From contig CBDCVB010000002.1 of the NCBI GenBank assembly GCA_965222895.1, positions 1,674,001-1,738,000 of the forward strand: a stretch of 64,000 nucleotides of DNA. The letters run 5' to 3'. The notes under the pieces were generated by a model. That model had not been told where the DNA came from. It searched no databases and saw only the letters and a list, made by a program, of their open reading frames with translations. Shown here in pieces: positions 25,651-34,520 of the stretch. The DNA is from Bin87 sp965222895. GTDB lineage: Bacteria > Chloroflexota > Dehalococcoidia > Lucifugimonadales > UBA3495. The translations under genes and the position numbers were made by a program. Within the stretch, counting starts at the first letter, position 1. Each line of letters begins with the position of its first letter.

Positions 25651-27063
25651 CTAAGTACTCCGTTCCGGCCACACCGGGTCATGGTAACCAAGGGGCACCG
25701 TGGGCCGGGCCCAATGGGGCCGGGTCTCCGAGAGTTGCAGCGCTGGCGCCAAATGATGTAGTCGGCCATCCGGCACCTCGCTAACAGTCGACCAGCCCTC
25801 TATTTCTTCCGGCGTGAAATCCTTGGGTACGTCCTGGAGTTCCGTTTCCGGCACCTGGCCCCGTTCCACCAGCCAGCGACCCGTCTGGGCCAGGGAAATG
25901 CGAACCAGCCAACTGCCGCCCTCTTGTACGCGACGTGCCAGGGCCACCATGGTTCCGAATGCCATCAGGTATCCGGTCAGATAGTCGATGGCCGAGACCG
26001 GGTAAAACTGGGGCCCAGGCTCTGCCCCGGGGAACAACTCCCCCTGACGGTCGGTAATGCCGCTGACCGTTTGCACTACCGTATCGAAGCCCCGCCGCGA
26101 GGCCCAGGGCCCCAGCCGACCGAATGCTGACAGAGAAACGCAAACTATCCCCGGCCGCAGTTTCGCCAATTCTTCAGGAGACAGGCCACGCTGCGATAGA
26201 GTACCCGGACGATACCCCTGGGAGAAAACGTCCGCTTCTCGTACCAAACCCCGCAGAATGTCCAGATTTTCCGGTTCCCTCAGATCCAGTCGGGCCGACA
26301 GTTTGCCGTGGCCGATGTCGTATTCCTGGATTGTGCTGCTGGGCAGGTGGCGGGCGGTAATCTTCATTACGTCTGCCCCGTGTTCGGCCAATGTGCGTGC
26401 GCAGGTTGGCCCGGCCAGCACGCGGGTTAAGTCCAAAACCCTGACACCCGACAAGGGCCTTGCGCCGTTGGGCAATGGTTCCGGTGGGCTATCGCCAATC
26501 TTCTCGATTTCCAGCAAGGGCAAAGCAGCGACGGCGGCCGCTTGCGGGTGTTGTGCCCATTCTGCCATGGAGCGCACCATCCCGCCGGCCCCGTTCGCCG
26601 CGATAATGGCTTCTTCCAATTCCAGGGCGTCCCACCGAGCCACCGCCCGACGAAATGCCTCGCGGTCTTCCTCCACGCCCAAGACGCGCATCGCTGCGTC
26701 TCGGTGGTTGGGGAAATTGCAGTGGAGATAGCTCCAGCGTCCGTTTTTGGCCGGATACACACCCATTACTGAGGGACGCTCGCGGGCTACCGAGGCTCCA
26801 TCCATTGCCATGTACTGGCTGCTGCGCAGCGAGGCGGTGGCCTGGCGGGCGTCGACTTTAATCTCCTGGCGACGCCCCGTCCGCAGTTCCCAGAGGTCTG
26901 AAACCGCAAGGCCGACGGCAGCCAGGCTGGCCGCAGCGGTCTCCCCGATGTGGAAGGGCGTTGGCAGGATCGGGTCATTGCCGCCGGAAATCGCAACCCC
27001 GGCGGCGTGTTCCGGCTCCACAAACGGGATGGAACCAAGTGTGGCGAGAATTTTTTCAGTCAT
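25651..27063 (-). CDS. Domain-swapped class III CoA transferase
   Basis: This protein has an unusual order. Residues 1-205 look like the C-terminal part of a CaiB/BaiF CoA transferase (VDARQATASLRSS; GVYPAKNGRWSYLHCNFPNHRDAA; the AMRVLGVEEDREAFRRAVARWDALELEEA helix region). The classic N-terminal Rossmann motif GVRVLDLTRVLAGPTCARTLAEHGADVMKI (key residues Asp-Leu, Gly, Ala-Glu-His-Gly-Ala-Asp) occurs only at about residue 210. The ATG at 27063 has GGAG ten bases upstream. It is 150 bp upstream of the PuuE-like gene and 120 bp downstream of the flavin hydroxylase, same strand. A catalytic acidic residue is not obvious in either half. Two-half CoA transferases exist elsewhere, so this order may be a family trait. 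Confidence 0.85.
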   Translation of the reverse strand: MTEKILATLGSIPFVEPEHAAGVAISGGNDPILPTPFHIGETAAASLAAVGLAVSDLWELRTGRRQEIKVDARQATASLRSSQYMAMDGASVARERPSVMGVYPAKNGRWSYLHCNFPNHRDAAMRVLGVEEDREAFRRAVARWDALELEEAIIAANGAGGMVRSMAEWAQHPQAAAVAALPLLEIEKIGDSPPEPLPNGARPLSGVRVLDLTRVLAGPTCARTLAEHGADVMKITARHLPSSTIQEYDIGHGKLSARLDLREPENLDILRGLVREADVFSQGYRPGTLSQRGLSPEELAKLRPGIVCVSLSAFGRLGPWASRRGFDTVVQTVSGITDRQGELFPGAEPGPQFYPVSAIDYLTGYLMAFGTMVALARRVQEGGSWLVRISLAQTGRWLVERGQVPETELQDVPKDFTPEEIEGWSTVSEVPDGRLHHLAPALQLSETRPHWARPTVPLGYHDPVWPERST

Positions 27064-27182
27064 TCTTGAAATACTCCTTGAGTGCTTCCACGGCACTACC
27101 CAGCCGATTAGGGATGCGCTTGGGGCCGGCGTTTTGAGCAAGCGGGCCTGGTCCTGGCGCAACGCCCGGGAGAGTTGAAACG

Positions 27183-28355
27183 CTAAATTGGTCCATCAGG
27201 GTCTAACCCCAAAGCGACTCTCCCGAATTGCTGGCCGCCTAAATCCATGATCAGGCCGTCGCGGTGGGCCACGGCGTGGGCGTCCCGGTGAAAACGTTGC
27301 AAGGGCGCCGAATCGAACAGCGCGTGGCCGCCGCTAAGGTCAAACAGCCGGTTGACTGCCTGGAGGCAAAGCTGGATGATGAACGCCTTGTCCCGCCGAA
27401 ATCTGGCCCGTTCTATAGGTGTGAACCGATCGCCTTCGTTGGCCTTCTGAAGAATCTCGTGGATATCCCGATCCATCAGTGCGCGTCCCGCGTCCAACTC
27501 GGCGGAGGCCTGGGACAGACGAAGATGCACAGCAGGAGAGTCGGACGTCCTCCCGGAGCCGGATGTTCCGATGAACCGGGCGGTAAATTCGTCGATCATC
27601 CCCTGGGTGATTCCCAGCATCGGCGCTACGAGATCCCATCCCAACAACACAGGAATCGGCACGCGGTACCGGGCTTGTCCGTGCATTTGCCACCCGCTCC
27701 AATCGCCGTCGCCCGCAGTGGTCACGTCCAGCACGCGGTGGGCGGGAACGAAAGCGTCGTCAACGACGATATCCTTGCTTCCGCTGCCACGCAGCCCGGA
27801 CACGTACCAGTTATCGAGAATCTCGAAGTCGCCCCGGGGCACCAGAACCCAGTTGCGCTCGCCGATTCCCGACACCCCCAACATTAACCAGCTCGCGGAA
27901 TCACACCCGCTGGAGAATTCCCACCTTCCAGATAAGCGATACCCGCCTGCAACGGCGACGGTGGTGGACCGGCCAGTATTCAACGAGCTGGAGCACAGCG
28001 CATCCGGGCCCGCCCCGAACACTTCCTCTTGTGCCTGTAATGGCCAGTATCCCACCAGCCAAGCGTGGGCAGTCCAGAGGCAGTAGCACCAGGCGGTGGC
28101 AGCGCAACCTCGGCCCAGCTCGGCGGCAACGTCGAGGGCCAGGCCGTAGTAGAGGTCAAGGCCGCCGAACATCGTGGGCACGCCGATACGGTAAAACCCT
28201 GCAGCGAGCAGATCGCCGACCGTCTCGGCCGGTATTCGCCGCAATTCTTCGGTGTGGGCTGCCCGTGCTTTGAGGGCAGGTATCAACTCCGTGGCTCGTT
28301 GCAGCAGTTCCTCGGCAGTTGTCGTTTCAGCGCTGATGTCGGGTTTGGTTGTCAC
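27183..28355 (-). CDS. Acyl-CoA dehydrogenase-fold flavin monooxygenase (HsaA/HpaH-like)
   Basis: A 390-residue acyl-CoA-dehydrogenase-fold protein of the oxygenase component branch (group D flavin monooxygenases such as HsaA and p-hydroxyphenylacetate 3-hydroxylase). The segments ELIPALKARAAHTEELRRIPAETVGDLLAAGFYRIGVP, the LGRGCAATAWCYCLWTAHAWLVGY region and the C-terminal DLSGGHALFDSAPLQRFHRDAHAVAHR are characteristic. It would need a flavin reductase supplied elsewhere. The GTG start overlaps the stop of the upstream 69-residue ORF (GTGA), so the pair is translationally coupled. It probably hydroxylates an aromatic or CoA-bound ring, although a dehydrogenase role cannot be excluded. Confidence 0.88.
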   Translation of the reverse strand: MTTKPDISAETTTAEELLQRATELIPALKARAAHTEELRRIPAETVGDLLAAGFYRIGVPTMFGGLDLYYGLALDVAAELGRGCAATAWCYCLWTAHAWLVGYWPLQAQEEVFGAGPDALCSSSLNTGRSTTVAVAGGYRLSGRWEFSSGCDSASWLMLGVSGIGERNWVLVPRGDFEILDNWYVSGLRGSGSKDIVVDDAFVPAHRVLDVTTAGDGDWSGWQMHGQARYRVPIPVLLGWDLVAPMLGITQGMIDEFTARFIGTSGSGRTSDSPAVHLRLSQASAELDAGRALMDRDIHEILQKANEGDRFTPIERARFRRDKAFIIQLCLQAVNRLFDLSGGHALFDSAPLQRFHRDAHAVAHRDGLIMDLGGQQFGRVALGLDPDGPI

Positions 28356-28561
28356 CAGGTCAGCCTTGTCGCGTTCGCAGGGTTCAGCTCGTAGACTAAC
28401 ACGAACCTGGCGGGCTCTGCGAATTGCGCCTGGCCAATCAGAACGGCTTCCCGAGCAACCAGACGGTCATGGATTTGTGAAAATTCCGTCCAACCCGTAG
28501 TATCATCGCATTCGGCGAGGGATATGATCAGTCCGTCGGGCCATGACCCACCAAACTGCAT
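28352..28561 (-). CDS. Unknown small ORF coupled to the flavin monooxygenase
   Basis: A 69-residue ORF starting MQFGGSWPDGLIISLAEC and ending in FVLVYELNPANATRLTW. It is not recognised as any family. The stop overlaps the GTG start of the downstream monooxygenase by 4 bases (GTGA), and its codon use is similar to neighbours, which argues that it is a true gene. No clear ribosome-binding site precedes it. It could be a small reductase partner or structural subunit, but no flavin- or iron-binding motif is visible. Confidence 0.5.
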   Translation of the reverse strand: MQFGGSWPDGLIISLAECDDTTGWTEFSQIHDRLVAREAVLIGQAQFAEPARFVLVYELNPANATRLTW

Positions 28562-28756
28562 CAGGTCTTACTGTCCTTGCGGGCCGCCCGTTGCGGAGCT
28601 AGCGCCGAAATATCAGTAGGCTGTGTGAGTCCAAAAACCGATTTATGCGCGTAACGGGCCGAATTGCAGCATTAATCGCGATTACGGTTTAGAATGACGA
28701 CCAACCGAATGATTGATGATCGTTCCAAGTTCGCGCGCTAACGGGAGGCTACTTCG

Positions 28757-30379
28757 ATGACGATTAACGGCGCGACATCACAAATGCTGTCTCCAATGTT
28801 GTTTCTGGAGCGCAGCGCGGCAGTGTATCCGGATCGTGCTGCCTGCGTCTACAACGGCGCAGTTACCACCTACGGCAGCCTCCATGAACGGGTGCGCCGT
28901 CATGCTGCCGCGCTGCAAAGCGTGGGCGTCCGAGCCGGCGACCGGGTGGCTTACCTGGTGCCGAACCTGCCGGCAATGCTGGAAGCGAACTTTGCGCCGA
29001 TGGGTATTGGCGCGGTGTTGGTTGCCCTCAACATCAGGCTCTCGTCGCGTGAAATCGCGTACATCCTGAACCACTCAGGGGCCAAGGTCCTCATGTTCGA
29101 TTCGGAGTTGGCAGACACCGTGCGTCAACTGCGCGGTGAATGCCCCGGCGTTGAAACCTACGTGCAGGTACGGGACACGGTGCCGCTGGTCGACGACATC
29201 CCCGGCCCTGAGTATGAACAATGGCTCACTGCGGTTGAACCTCTCGCGGAACTGCCCGGGCCGGCATCCGAAAACGACACCACTACCATCAACTACACGT
29301 CTGGAACTACCGGGATGCCAAAAGGCGTTGAATATACCCCACGCGGCGCCTATCTCAACGCCATCGGCGAGGCCATGGAGATAGGGATGAACTGGCGCAG
29401 CGTGTACCTTTGGACGCTGCCAATGTTCCACGCCAACGGCTGGTGTTTCCCGTGGGCCGTCACCGCGGTTGGCGGGACCCACGTTTGCCTGCGGCGAGTC
29501 GATCCCGCCGAGGTGTACCGGCTGATTCGCGAGGAATCGGTATCCCACCTATGCGCCGCTCCGACCGTGCTCACCGGGCTGTACTCCGCGCCGGAGGCTG
29601 CCACCGCCGATCTTACCGGCCTTACCATTATGACCGCCGGCGCCCCACCGGCTCCGCAGGTTATCCGTACCATTGAAGGGATGGGCGCAGAAATCATCCA
29701 TGTTTACGGCCTGACGGAAACCTATGGGCCGTGCACGGTAGCCGCACCCCAACCGGAGTGGGACCGGATGAGTTCCGAAGACCTGGCCCGTGTCAAAGCG
29801 CGCCAGGGTGTGCCCTATATGGTTTACGGTGTCGGGTTGCGCGTGGTGGATGAAGATATGCAAGACGTGCCCCGCGATGCTGAGACGATGGGCGAGGTGG
29901 TAATGCGCGGCGATGCCGTGATGAAGGGTTATTACCAGGATGGGCCGGCCACCGAGGAGGCGTTCCGAGGCGGTTGGTTCCACTCGGGCGACCTGGCAGT
30001 GCGGCATCCCGATGGCTACATCGAGTTGAAGGACCGTTCCAAGGACATCATCATCTCCGGTGGCGAGAATATTTCCAGCCAGGAAGTGGAAAAGGTCATC
30101 ATGGAACATCCGGGCGTGCTTGAAGTTTGCGTGGTGGGCGTACCGGACCACCACTGGGGAGAAGTGCCCAAGGCTTTCGTGGTGCCCCGTGCTGTCGGAA
30201 CCGTTACCGCCGACGAAATCATCGGCTTTACCCGCGACCGCATTGCCCACTTCAAAGCGCCCAAAAGCGTCGAGTTTGGCGATTTACCCAAGACGGCCAC
30301 TGGCAAGATTCAGAAATTTATCCTCAGGGATAAAGAGTGGCAGGGACACGAACGCAGAATTCAGGGTTCGCAGGTTTAA
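28757..30379 (+). CDS. AMP-dependent acyl-CoA synthetase
   Basis: A 540-residue ANL-superfamily CoA ligase that activates a carboxylic acid with ATP. The P-loop TINYTSGTTGMPKGVEYT is at about residue 175, the A5 motif YGLTETYGPCT at about 320, HSGDLAVRHPDGYIELKDRSKDIIISGGENISSQEVE contains the DRxKD and hinge motifs, and the C-terminal KTATGKIQKFILR supplies the catalytic Lys. It belongs to the medium-chain/benzoate-type branch. It is followed at 95 bp by an LLM monooxygenase on the same strand, so together they form a plausible catabolic unit. Confidence 0.93.
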   Translation: MTINGATSQMLSPMLFLERSAAVYPDRAACVYNGAVTTYGSLHERVRRHAAALQSVGVRAGDRVAYLVPNLPAMLEANFAPMGIGAVLVALNIRLSSREIAYILNHSGAKVLMFDSELADTVRQLRGECPGVETYVQVRDTVPLVDDIPGPEYEQWLTAVEPLAELPGPASENDTTTINYTSGTTGMPKGVEYTPRGAYLNAIGEAMEIGMNWRSVYLWTLPMFHANGWCFPWAVTAVGGTHVCLRRVDPAEVYRLIREESVSHLCAAPTVLTGLYSAPEAATADLTGLTIMTAGAPPAPQVIRTIEGMGAEIIHVYGLTETYGPCTVAAPQPEWDRMSSEDLARVKARQGVPYMVYGVGLRVVDEDMQDVPRDAETMGEVVMRGDAVMKGYYQDGPATEEAFRGGWFHSGDLAVRHPDGYIELKDRSKDIIISGGENISSQEVEKVIMEHPGVLEVCVVGVPDHHWGEVPKAFVVPRAVGTVTADEIIGFTRDRIAHFKAPKSVEFGDLPKTATGKIQKFILRDKEWQGHERRIQGSQV

Positions 30380-30474
30380 CAAATTACCGCCAGCGGCGAG
30401 TTATAGTCAGCAGCAAGCTACCGTCACGACGAGTCGGTTTATTACCGAACGACATTTGTATCAGGAGGATTACC

Positions 30475-31524
30475 ATGGAGTTCGGACTATTCCTCGAATT
30501 CCCGAGGCCACTTGATGGCGACCACCACGATGCCTTCACCCAGTCATTTCGGCTGGTGCAGGAAGCCGAGGATTTGGGCGTGAAATCAGTATGGCTGGCC
30601 GAGTACCACTTCAACATGGAACGCGTGCTGGCATCGCCGGTTACCATTGCGACGGCCATTGCCGCCAAAACCAGCACCATGCGGATTGGGACGGCGGTGT
30701 ACTGCCTGCCGCTGGGTCACCCCATCCGCGTGGCCGAGGAAATGGCGGTGCTAGACCACATCAGTGATGGCCGGCTGGAGATGGGCATCGGTCGCGGAAC
30801 CTTCCCCAACGTGCACGAAGGGTTCAACGTCTCATTTGAAGAGAGCCGCAGTCGCTTCGACGAGTTCCTGGAGGTGGTGGTGACCGCCTGGACGCAGGAA
30901 ACCTTCTCCTTTCACGGCGAGCACTTTTCCTGCGACGAACTGACAGTGACGCCGCGGCCCTACCAGCAACCCCACCCGCCCATCACCATCGGCGTCACGT
31001 CGGCGGAGAGCTTCCCCATCGTGGGCGCCATGGGTTACCCGCTCATCGTCAATCCGTCCCGCGTGTTCACCCTGGACGAACTGGCCGAGCATACCGCCGC
31101 CTACCGCGCGGCCTGGAAAAACGCCGGCCATCCCGGTGAGGGCAAGGTGGGTCTACGTGTGCCGGTTTATGTCAACGAGGACGCCGAGCGGGCCTACCTG
31201 AACCCCAAGGAATCGGCCGTGAACTCGATAACGCGGCTGGGCAACCGGGTAGGTTCCTACGCCGGTCGAACCGGAACCTTGGGCGACTGGGCTGAGCAGA
31301 GCCGGCGCATCCTGGGCATGGATTACGACGACTGGCTGCGGGATAAGGTCGTCTACGGCACGCCGGCCCAAGTTACCGACCGCTTGGCCGAACTCGAGGA
31401 AACCCTGGGCCTTGATCAGTGCATCTACGAGATCAACTACGGCAACCTGATGTCCGACGAACTGCAGACCGCGTCACTGCGCCTGTTCAATAAGAAGGTA
31501 TTGCCCCAGCTCCTCACCGAGTGA
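30475..31524 (+). CDS. LLM class flavin-dependent oxidoreductase
   Basis: A luciferase-like TIM-barrel flavoenzyme of about 349 residues, the second in the window. The ATG at 30475 follows AGGAGG seven bases upstream and begins MEFGLFLEFPRP; earlier in-frame codons give an unrelated N-terminus. Motifs are SVWLAEYHFNMERVLASP, LGHPIRVAEEMAVLDHISDGRLEMGIGRG, and YGTPAQVTDRLAELEE. It resembles alkanal monooxygenase-like LLM enzymes. It is likely co-transcribed with the CoA ligase, which suggests oxidation of the ligase product or its breakdown intermediates. Confidence 0.9.
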   Translation: MEFGLFLEFPRPLDGDHHDAFTQSFRLVQEAEDLGVKSVWLAEYHFNMERVLASPVTIATAIAAKTSTMRIGTAVYCLPLGHPIRVAEEMAVLDHISDGRLEMGIGRGTFPNVHEGFNVSFEESRSRFDEFLEVVVTAWTQETFSFHGEHFSCDELTVTPRPYQQPHPPITIGVTSAESFPIVGAMGYPLIVNPSRVFTLDELAEHTAAYRAAWKNAGHPGEGKVGLRVPVYVNEDAERAYLNPKESAVNSITRLGNRVGSYAGRTGTLGDWAEQSRRILGMDYDDWLRDKVVYGTPAQVTDRLAELEETLGLDQCIYEINYGNLMSDELQTASLRLFNKKVLPQLLTE

Positions 31525-31548
31525 TCGAGGTGGGGCGACGATACAGGC

Positions 31549-32577
31549 TCAGTCCCAGGTAAAGCAGACTTTTCCGGTGCCGCCGGCGTCGAAGAGCTTG
31601 TAGGCGGCGTCGGCTTCGTCCAGCTGGAAGCGGTGGGTAAACAGGTTCTTGAGCGGAACTTGGCGGTCAACGACAAAGCGCGCCACTTCTTCCAGTCCGT
31701 TGAGGCTGAAGGTCCAGGAGCCCAAAATCGTCAACTGTTTGTGGATGATTTGTGGGCTCACGTCGAAGGTGGTGGTGTTGCCTTCGCCGACGAAACAAAC
31801 CCGGCCCCACAGCATGGCAGCGTCCACTGCATTGATCCGTGCTTCCGGCCGGCCGGTGCAGTCCAGAGTGGCCGGGGCGCCCTCGCCGTGCGTCAGCTCC
31901 CGGATCGCTTCGACCGGATTCTGCGTGCTGGCGTCGATGCAGACGTCAGCGCCCAGACGCTGAGCCAACTGCAAACGCTCGTTATCCACGTCCACAGCGA
32001 TGACACGGGCGCCCATCGCCTTGGCAAACATCGTGCCACTGGCTCCAACCGGCCCCTGGCCGAAAATGGCGATGGTGTCATCCCCGGCCAGGCGCAATCG
32101 TTTCAAGGCGTGAAACGCGGTGCCGGTGCCGCAGGAGCAGGCCGCGCCTTCATCAAAATCCAACCCGTCGGGCATCTTTACGCACGTGTAGGCCGGGCAG
32201 ATGAGATAGTCCTCGTGGCCCCCGTTGGCGCCGGTGCCGTAAACGGTTGAACCATGCCGGCACATCTGCGTGTAACCGATGCGACACATCGTGCAGGTTC
32301 GGCAGCCGGTGTAGTGGTGCATCATCACCCGGTCGCCGACCTCCACCTCGGTAACGCCCGAGCTAATCTCGGCAATCACCCCGCACGGTTCGTGTCCCGC
32401 GACTTTCAGGTTGGCCGGATCGCCGCGATCTGCCCTGGCGGCCCGGTAATGGCGCAAGTCGCTGCCGCATAAACCGGAGGCTTTCATCGTGATGACGACT
32501 TCGCCGGGCCCGGGTTGAGGATCATTCAAGTTACGGATTTCGACCTCGCGGTCGCCGATAAATATTACGCCTCGCAT
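31549..32577 (-). CDS. Zinc-dependent alcohol dehydrogenase
   Basis: A 342-residue medium-chain zinc alcohol dehydrogenase. ASGLCGSDLRHYR has the catalytic zinc Cys, VAGHEPCGVIAEI the zinc-binding His and Glu, and the structural-zinc loop with GCRTCTMCRIGYTQMC has four cysteines. The dinucleotide motif GQGPVGASGTMFAKAMGARVIAVDVD favours NAD. It follows the AGPS-like oxidase by 21 bp with AGGAGG nine bases before the ATG, so they form an operon. Substrates may be sugar alcohols or diols. The identity is not predictable. Confidence 0.93.
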   Translation of the reverse strand: MRGVIFIGDREVEIRNLNDPQPGPGEVVITMKASGLCGSDLRHYRAARADRGDPANLKVAGHEPCGVIAEISSGVTEVEVGDRVMMHHYTGCRTCTMCRIGYTQMCRHGSTVYGTGANGGHEDYLICPAYTCVKMPDGLDFDEGAACSCGTGTAFHALKRLRLAGDDTIAIFGQGPVGASGTMFAKAMGARVIAVDVDNERLQLAQRLGADVCIDASTQNPVEAIRELTHGEGAPATLDCTGRPEARINAVDAAMLWGRVCFVGEGNTTTFDVSPQIIHKQLTILGSWTFSLNGLEEVARFVVDRQVPLKNLFTHRFQLDEADAAYKLFDAGGTGKVCFTWD

Positions 32578-32598
32578 CGGACAGTTCCTCCTGTGATG

Positions 32599-34203
32599 CT
32601 ATGGGTCAATCAGCACGCCGGGGTTCAGGATGCCATTGGGATCCAGAGCGCGTTTGGTCGCCCGCAGCGCCTCAGCGAACGGAGCGGGGCGTTGTTCGTC
32701 GTACCAGGGACGGTGCGCCCGCCCTACGGCGTGGTGGTGTGTGATGGTGCCGCCGGCCGCCATCACAGCATCGGATGCAGCCTGCTTGATTGCGGCGTGC
32801 GCTTCCAATTCACCGCCAACCTTGCCCAGAGCTTCAAACGTGTAATAGGGCGCGGGGCCATCGGGATATACATGGGTGAATCGGCAGGAAACGCGCCCGT
32901 TGCCGCAGGTGCGTTGCAAGGCGTCTTGCAAATCCGAACGGATGCGAGCATCCATAGCGGGCCACCGGTCCCAGGTGATCGCGGTTTCGAAGGTTTCCGC
33001 AACCACGCCAAATCCAATGGTAGCGTTCCTTTCATAGGGGGCGTTGATGAACGAGTTGCGCCAGCTGCCCACCGCGCCTTGTCGCCCGGCGGACGCGTCG
33101 GCACGCTCGGCAGCATCAGCGACCACGATGTTGCCCTCGGCAATCGTTCCGCCGGCATCGCGGGCGATGGCCACGGCCTGGCGAATGTTGTCTCCCTGCG
33201 GCAATTCAGCCGACTCAAACCCGATAATCAGCAACGCCTGTTTGCCGTCCAGATTGGCGAAGTCTTGCGCTTCGGCAGGATCGAGCATACGCAGGTTGGC
33301 CGGCCACATTTTGGCTTGGGCGATGAGGCGGGCACCTTCGGATGCGGCTGCCATGCTTCCGAAAATTACGCCCGCCGACCCGCGAAATCGGGGGCGTGCC
33401 TGAATACGCATCCATGCTTCGGTGATGATGCCCAGGATCCCCTCACTGCCGATGACCATTCGGTCGGGCGACGGGCCGGCGCCGCTGCCGGGCAGCCGCC
33501 GCGACTCCCAAACTCCCGATGGAGTAACCATCCGTACCGACTCCACGAAATCATCGATGTGAGTGTGGTTGGTTGCGTAGTGCCCGCCGCTGCGGGTGGC
33601 GATCCAGCCGCCAAGGGTTGAGAACTCAAAACTTTGCGGGAAGTGCCGGAGCGTATATCCCTTTGGGCGCAGTTGCGCTTCCAGCGCCGGCCCCAGCGCT
33701 CCGCCCTGGATGCGCGCCGCCCGGGATGTCTCGTCGATTTCTAGCACCTGGTCCAGTCGCGTCAGGTCGATGGTAACCACGGCGTTGCTTTCGGGGGGTT
33801 CAACGCCGGCAACCACGGTGCTCCCACCGCCGTATGGGATCGCCACGATATTGGAGTTTGAGCACCAGTCGAGTACGGTAGTTACTTCGGCTTCGGTGCG
33901 CGGAAAGGCAATTACGTCGGGAGGGTTGGGAAACTGGCAGTTGAACCCGCGGATGCGGTCTCTGAAACTTCGACCGTAGTTATGGCTCGCCCGGTCATGG
34001 TCGTCGGTGGAGCAATACTCAGCGACCAGAGGGTGTGGCAGAATGCGGGGTTTACGCAGGTTCAGGTCTGCATCGGTTGGCGGTTTGGGAAGCTCGATAG
34101 TGGCGCCGTAGCGGTCGTGCAACCGCTGCCCCATCGCAACATACTGCTCGTGCGACGGTTGCTGGTCTTCCATCCCCCATGCCCAGAAACTGCGGCGGGC
34201 CAT
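32599..34203 (-). CDS. FAD-linked oxidase resembling alkyldihydroxyacetonephosphate synthase
   Basis: A VAO/PCMH-fold FAD enzyme of about 535 residues. It begins MARRSFWAWGMEDQQPS, close to the Trp-Gly-Trp-Gly start of ether-lipid synthase (AGPS). The FAD domain has PYGGGSTVVAGVEPP and FPQSFEFSTLGGWIATRSGG, and the C-terminus carries the TITHHHAVGRAH triple-His motif found in the AGPS active site, plus a PYYTFEAL segment near the catalytic Tyr. The ATG at 34203 is preceded by AGGAGG six bases away. It may make ether-lipid precursors. A D-lactate or glycolate-type FAD oxidase is the alternative. It is followed in operon by a zinc alcohol dehydrogenase. Confidence 0.88.
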   Translation of the reverse strand: MARRSFWAWGMEDQQPSHEQYVAMGQRLHDRYGATIELPKPPTDADLNLRKPRILPHPLVAEYCSTDDHDRASHNYGRSFRDRIRGFNCQFPNPPDVIAFPRTEAEVTTVLDWCSNSNIVAIPYGGGSTVVAGVEPPESNAVVTIDLTRLDQVLEIDETSRAARIQGGALGPALEAQLRPKGYTLRHFPQSFEFSTLGGWIATRSGGHYATNHTHIDDFVESVRMVTPSGVWESRRLPGSGAGPSPDRMVIGSEGILGIITEAWMRIQARPRFRGSAGVIFGSMAAASEGARLIAQAKMWPANLRMLDPAEAQDFANLDGKQALLIIGFESAELPQGDNIRQAVAIARDAGGTIAEGNIVVADAAERADASAGRQGAVGSWRNSFINAPYERNATIGFGVVAETFETAITWDRWPAMDARIRSDLQDALQRTCGNGRVSCRFTHVYPDGPAPYYTFEALGKVGGELEAHAAIKQAASDAVMAAGGTITHHHAVGRAHRPWYDEQRPAPFAEALRATKRALDPNGILNPGVLIDP

Positions 34204-34233
34204 CCTGCGCCTCCTGACGATTATGCTTGCGAC

Positions 34234-34239
34234 ATTATA
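34234..34239 (-). promoter_or_regulatory. Candidate -10 box for the FAD oxidase operon
   Basis: A perfect TATAAT on the minus strand 31-36 bases upstream of the ATG. No convincing -35 is visible, so this is weak support for a promoter just ahead of the AGPS-like gene. Confidence 0.3.
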
Positions 34240-34271
34240 GCAGTGAGGCACCAATTGGCCCGGTGGATCAA

Positions 34272-34316
34272 CTCAGGATGCCACCGTTCAGGATGCCAGC
34301 GTTAAGGATGCAACCG
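34272..34316. repeat. Three tandem 15-bp repeats beside tRNA-Pro
   Basis: Three contiguous 15-base units sit at 34272-34286, 34287-34301 and 34302-34316. Their shared core is YWMAGGATGCMASCG, with one to four differences between units. They lie in the 88-base gap between the FAD oxidase operon start and tRNA-Pro. No protein is encoded there. The role is unknown; a repeat-slippage product or a binding-site cluster are options. Confidence 0.7.
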
Positions 34317-34342
34317 TAGGGCGAACGCATCAGGGCAAAAAA

Positions 34343-34418
34343 TGGTCGGGGTGAGTGGATTCGAACCACCGACCTCCACGTCCCGAACGTGGCGCGCTAG
34401 CCACTGCGCTACACCCCG
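34343..34418 (-). tRNA. tRNA-Pro (CGG anticodon), CCA encoded
   Basis: On the minus strand the 76-base cloverleaf reads acceptor CGGGGTG / CACCCCG, D-arm with GCGC stem, anticodon stem CCACG / CGTGG with loop TTCGGGA (anticodon CGG, G37), T-loop TTCGAAT, discriminator A and encoded CCA. It is immediately followed by TTTT, a natural terminator signal. The gene stands alone. Confidence 0.95.
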
Positions 34419-34520
34419 ACTATCCTATTAATAATACCATGAGATGCCACTTGTGCCGTCAATCCGCAAAGCGATCAATACCGTATTATAGACATTGCAG
34501 TTCATGCTGGAGAAACGACA

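Noticed and set aside
28662..28690. Promoter upstream of the acyl-CoA synthetase
   Set aside because: TTGCAG and TAGAAT are present but the 20-base spacing is too long for a convincing sigma-70 promoter.
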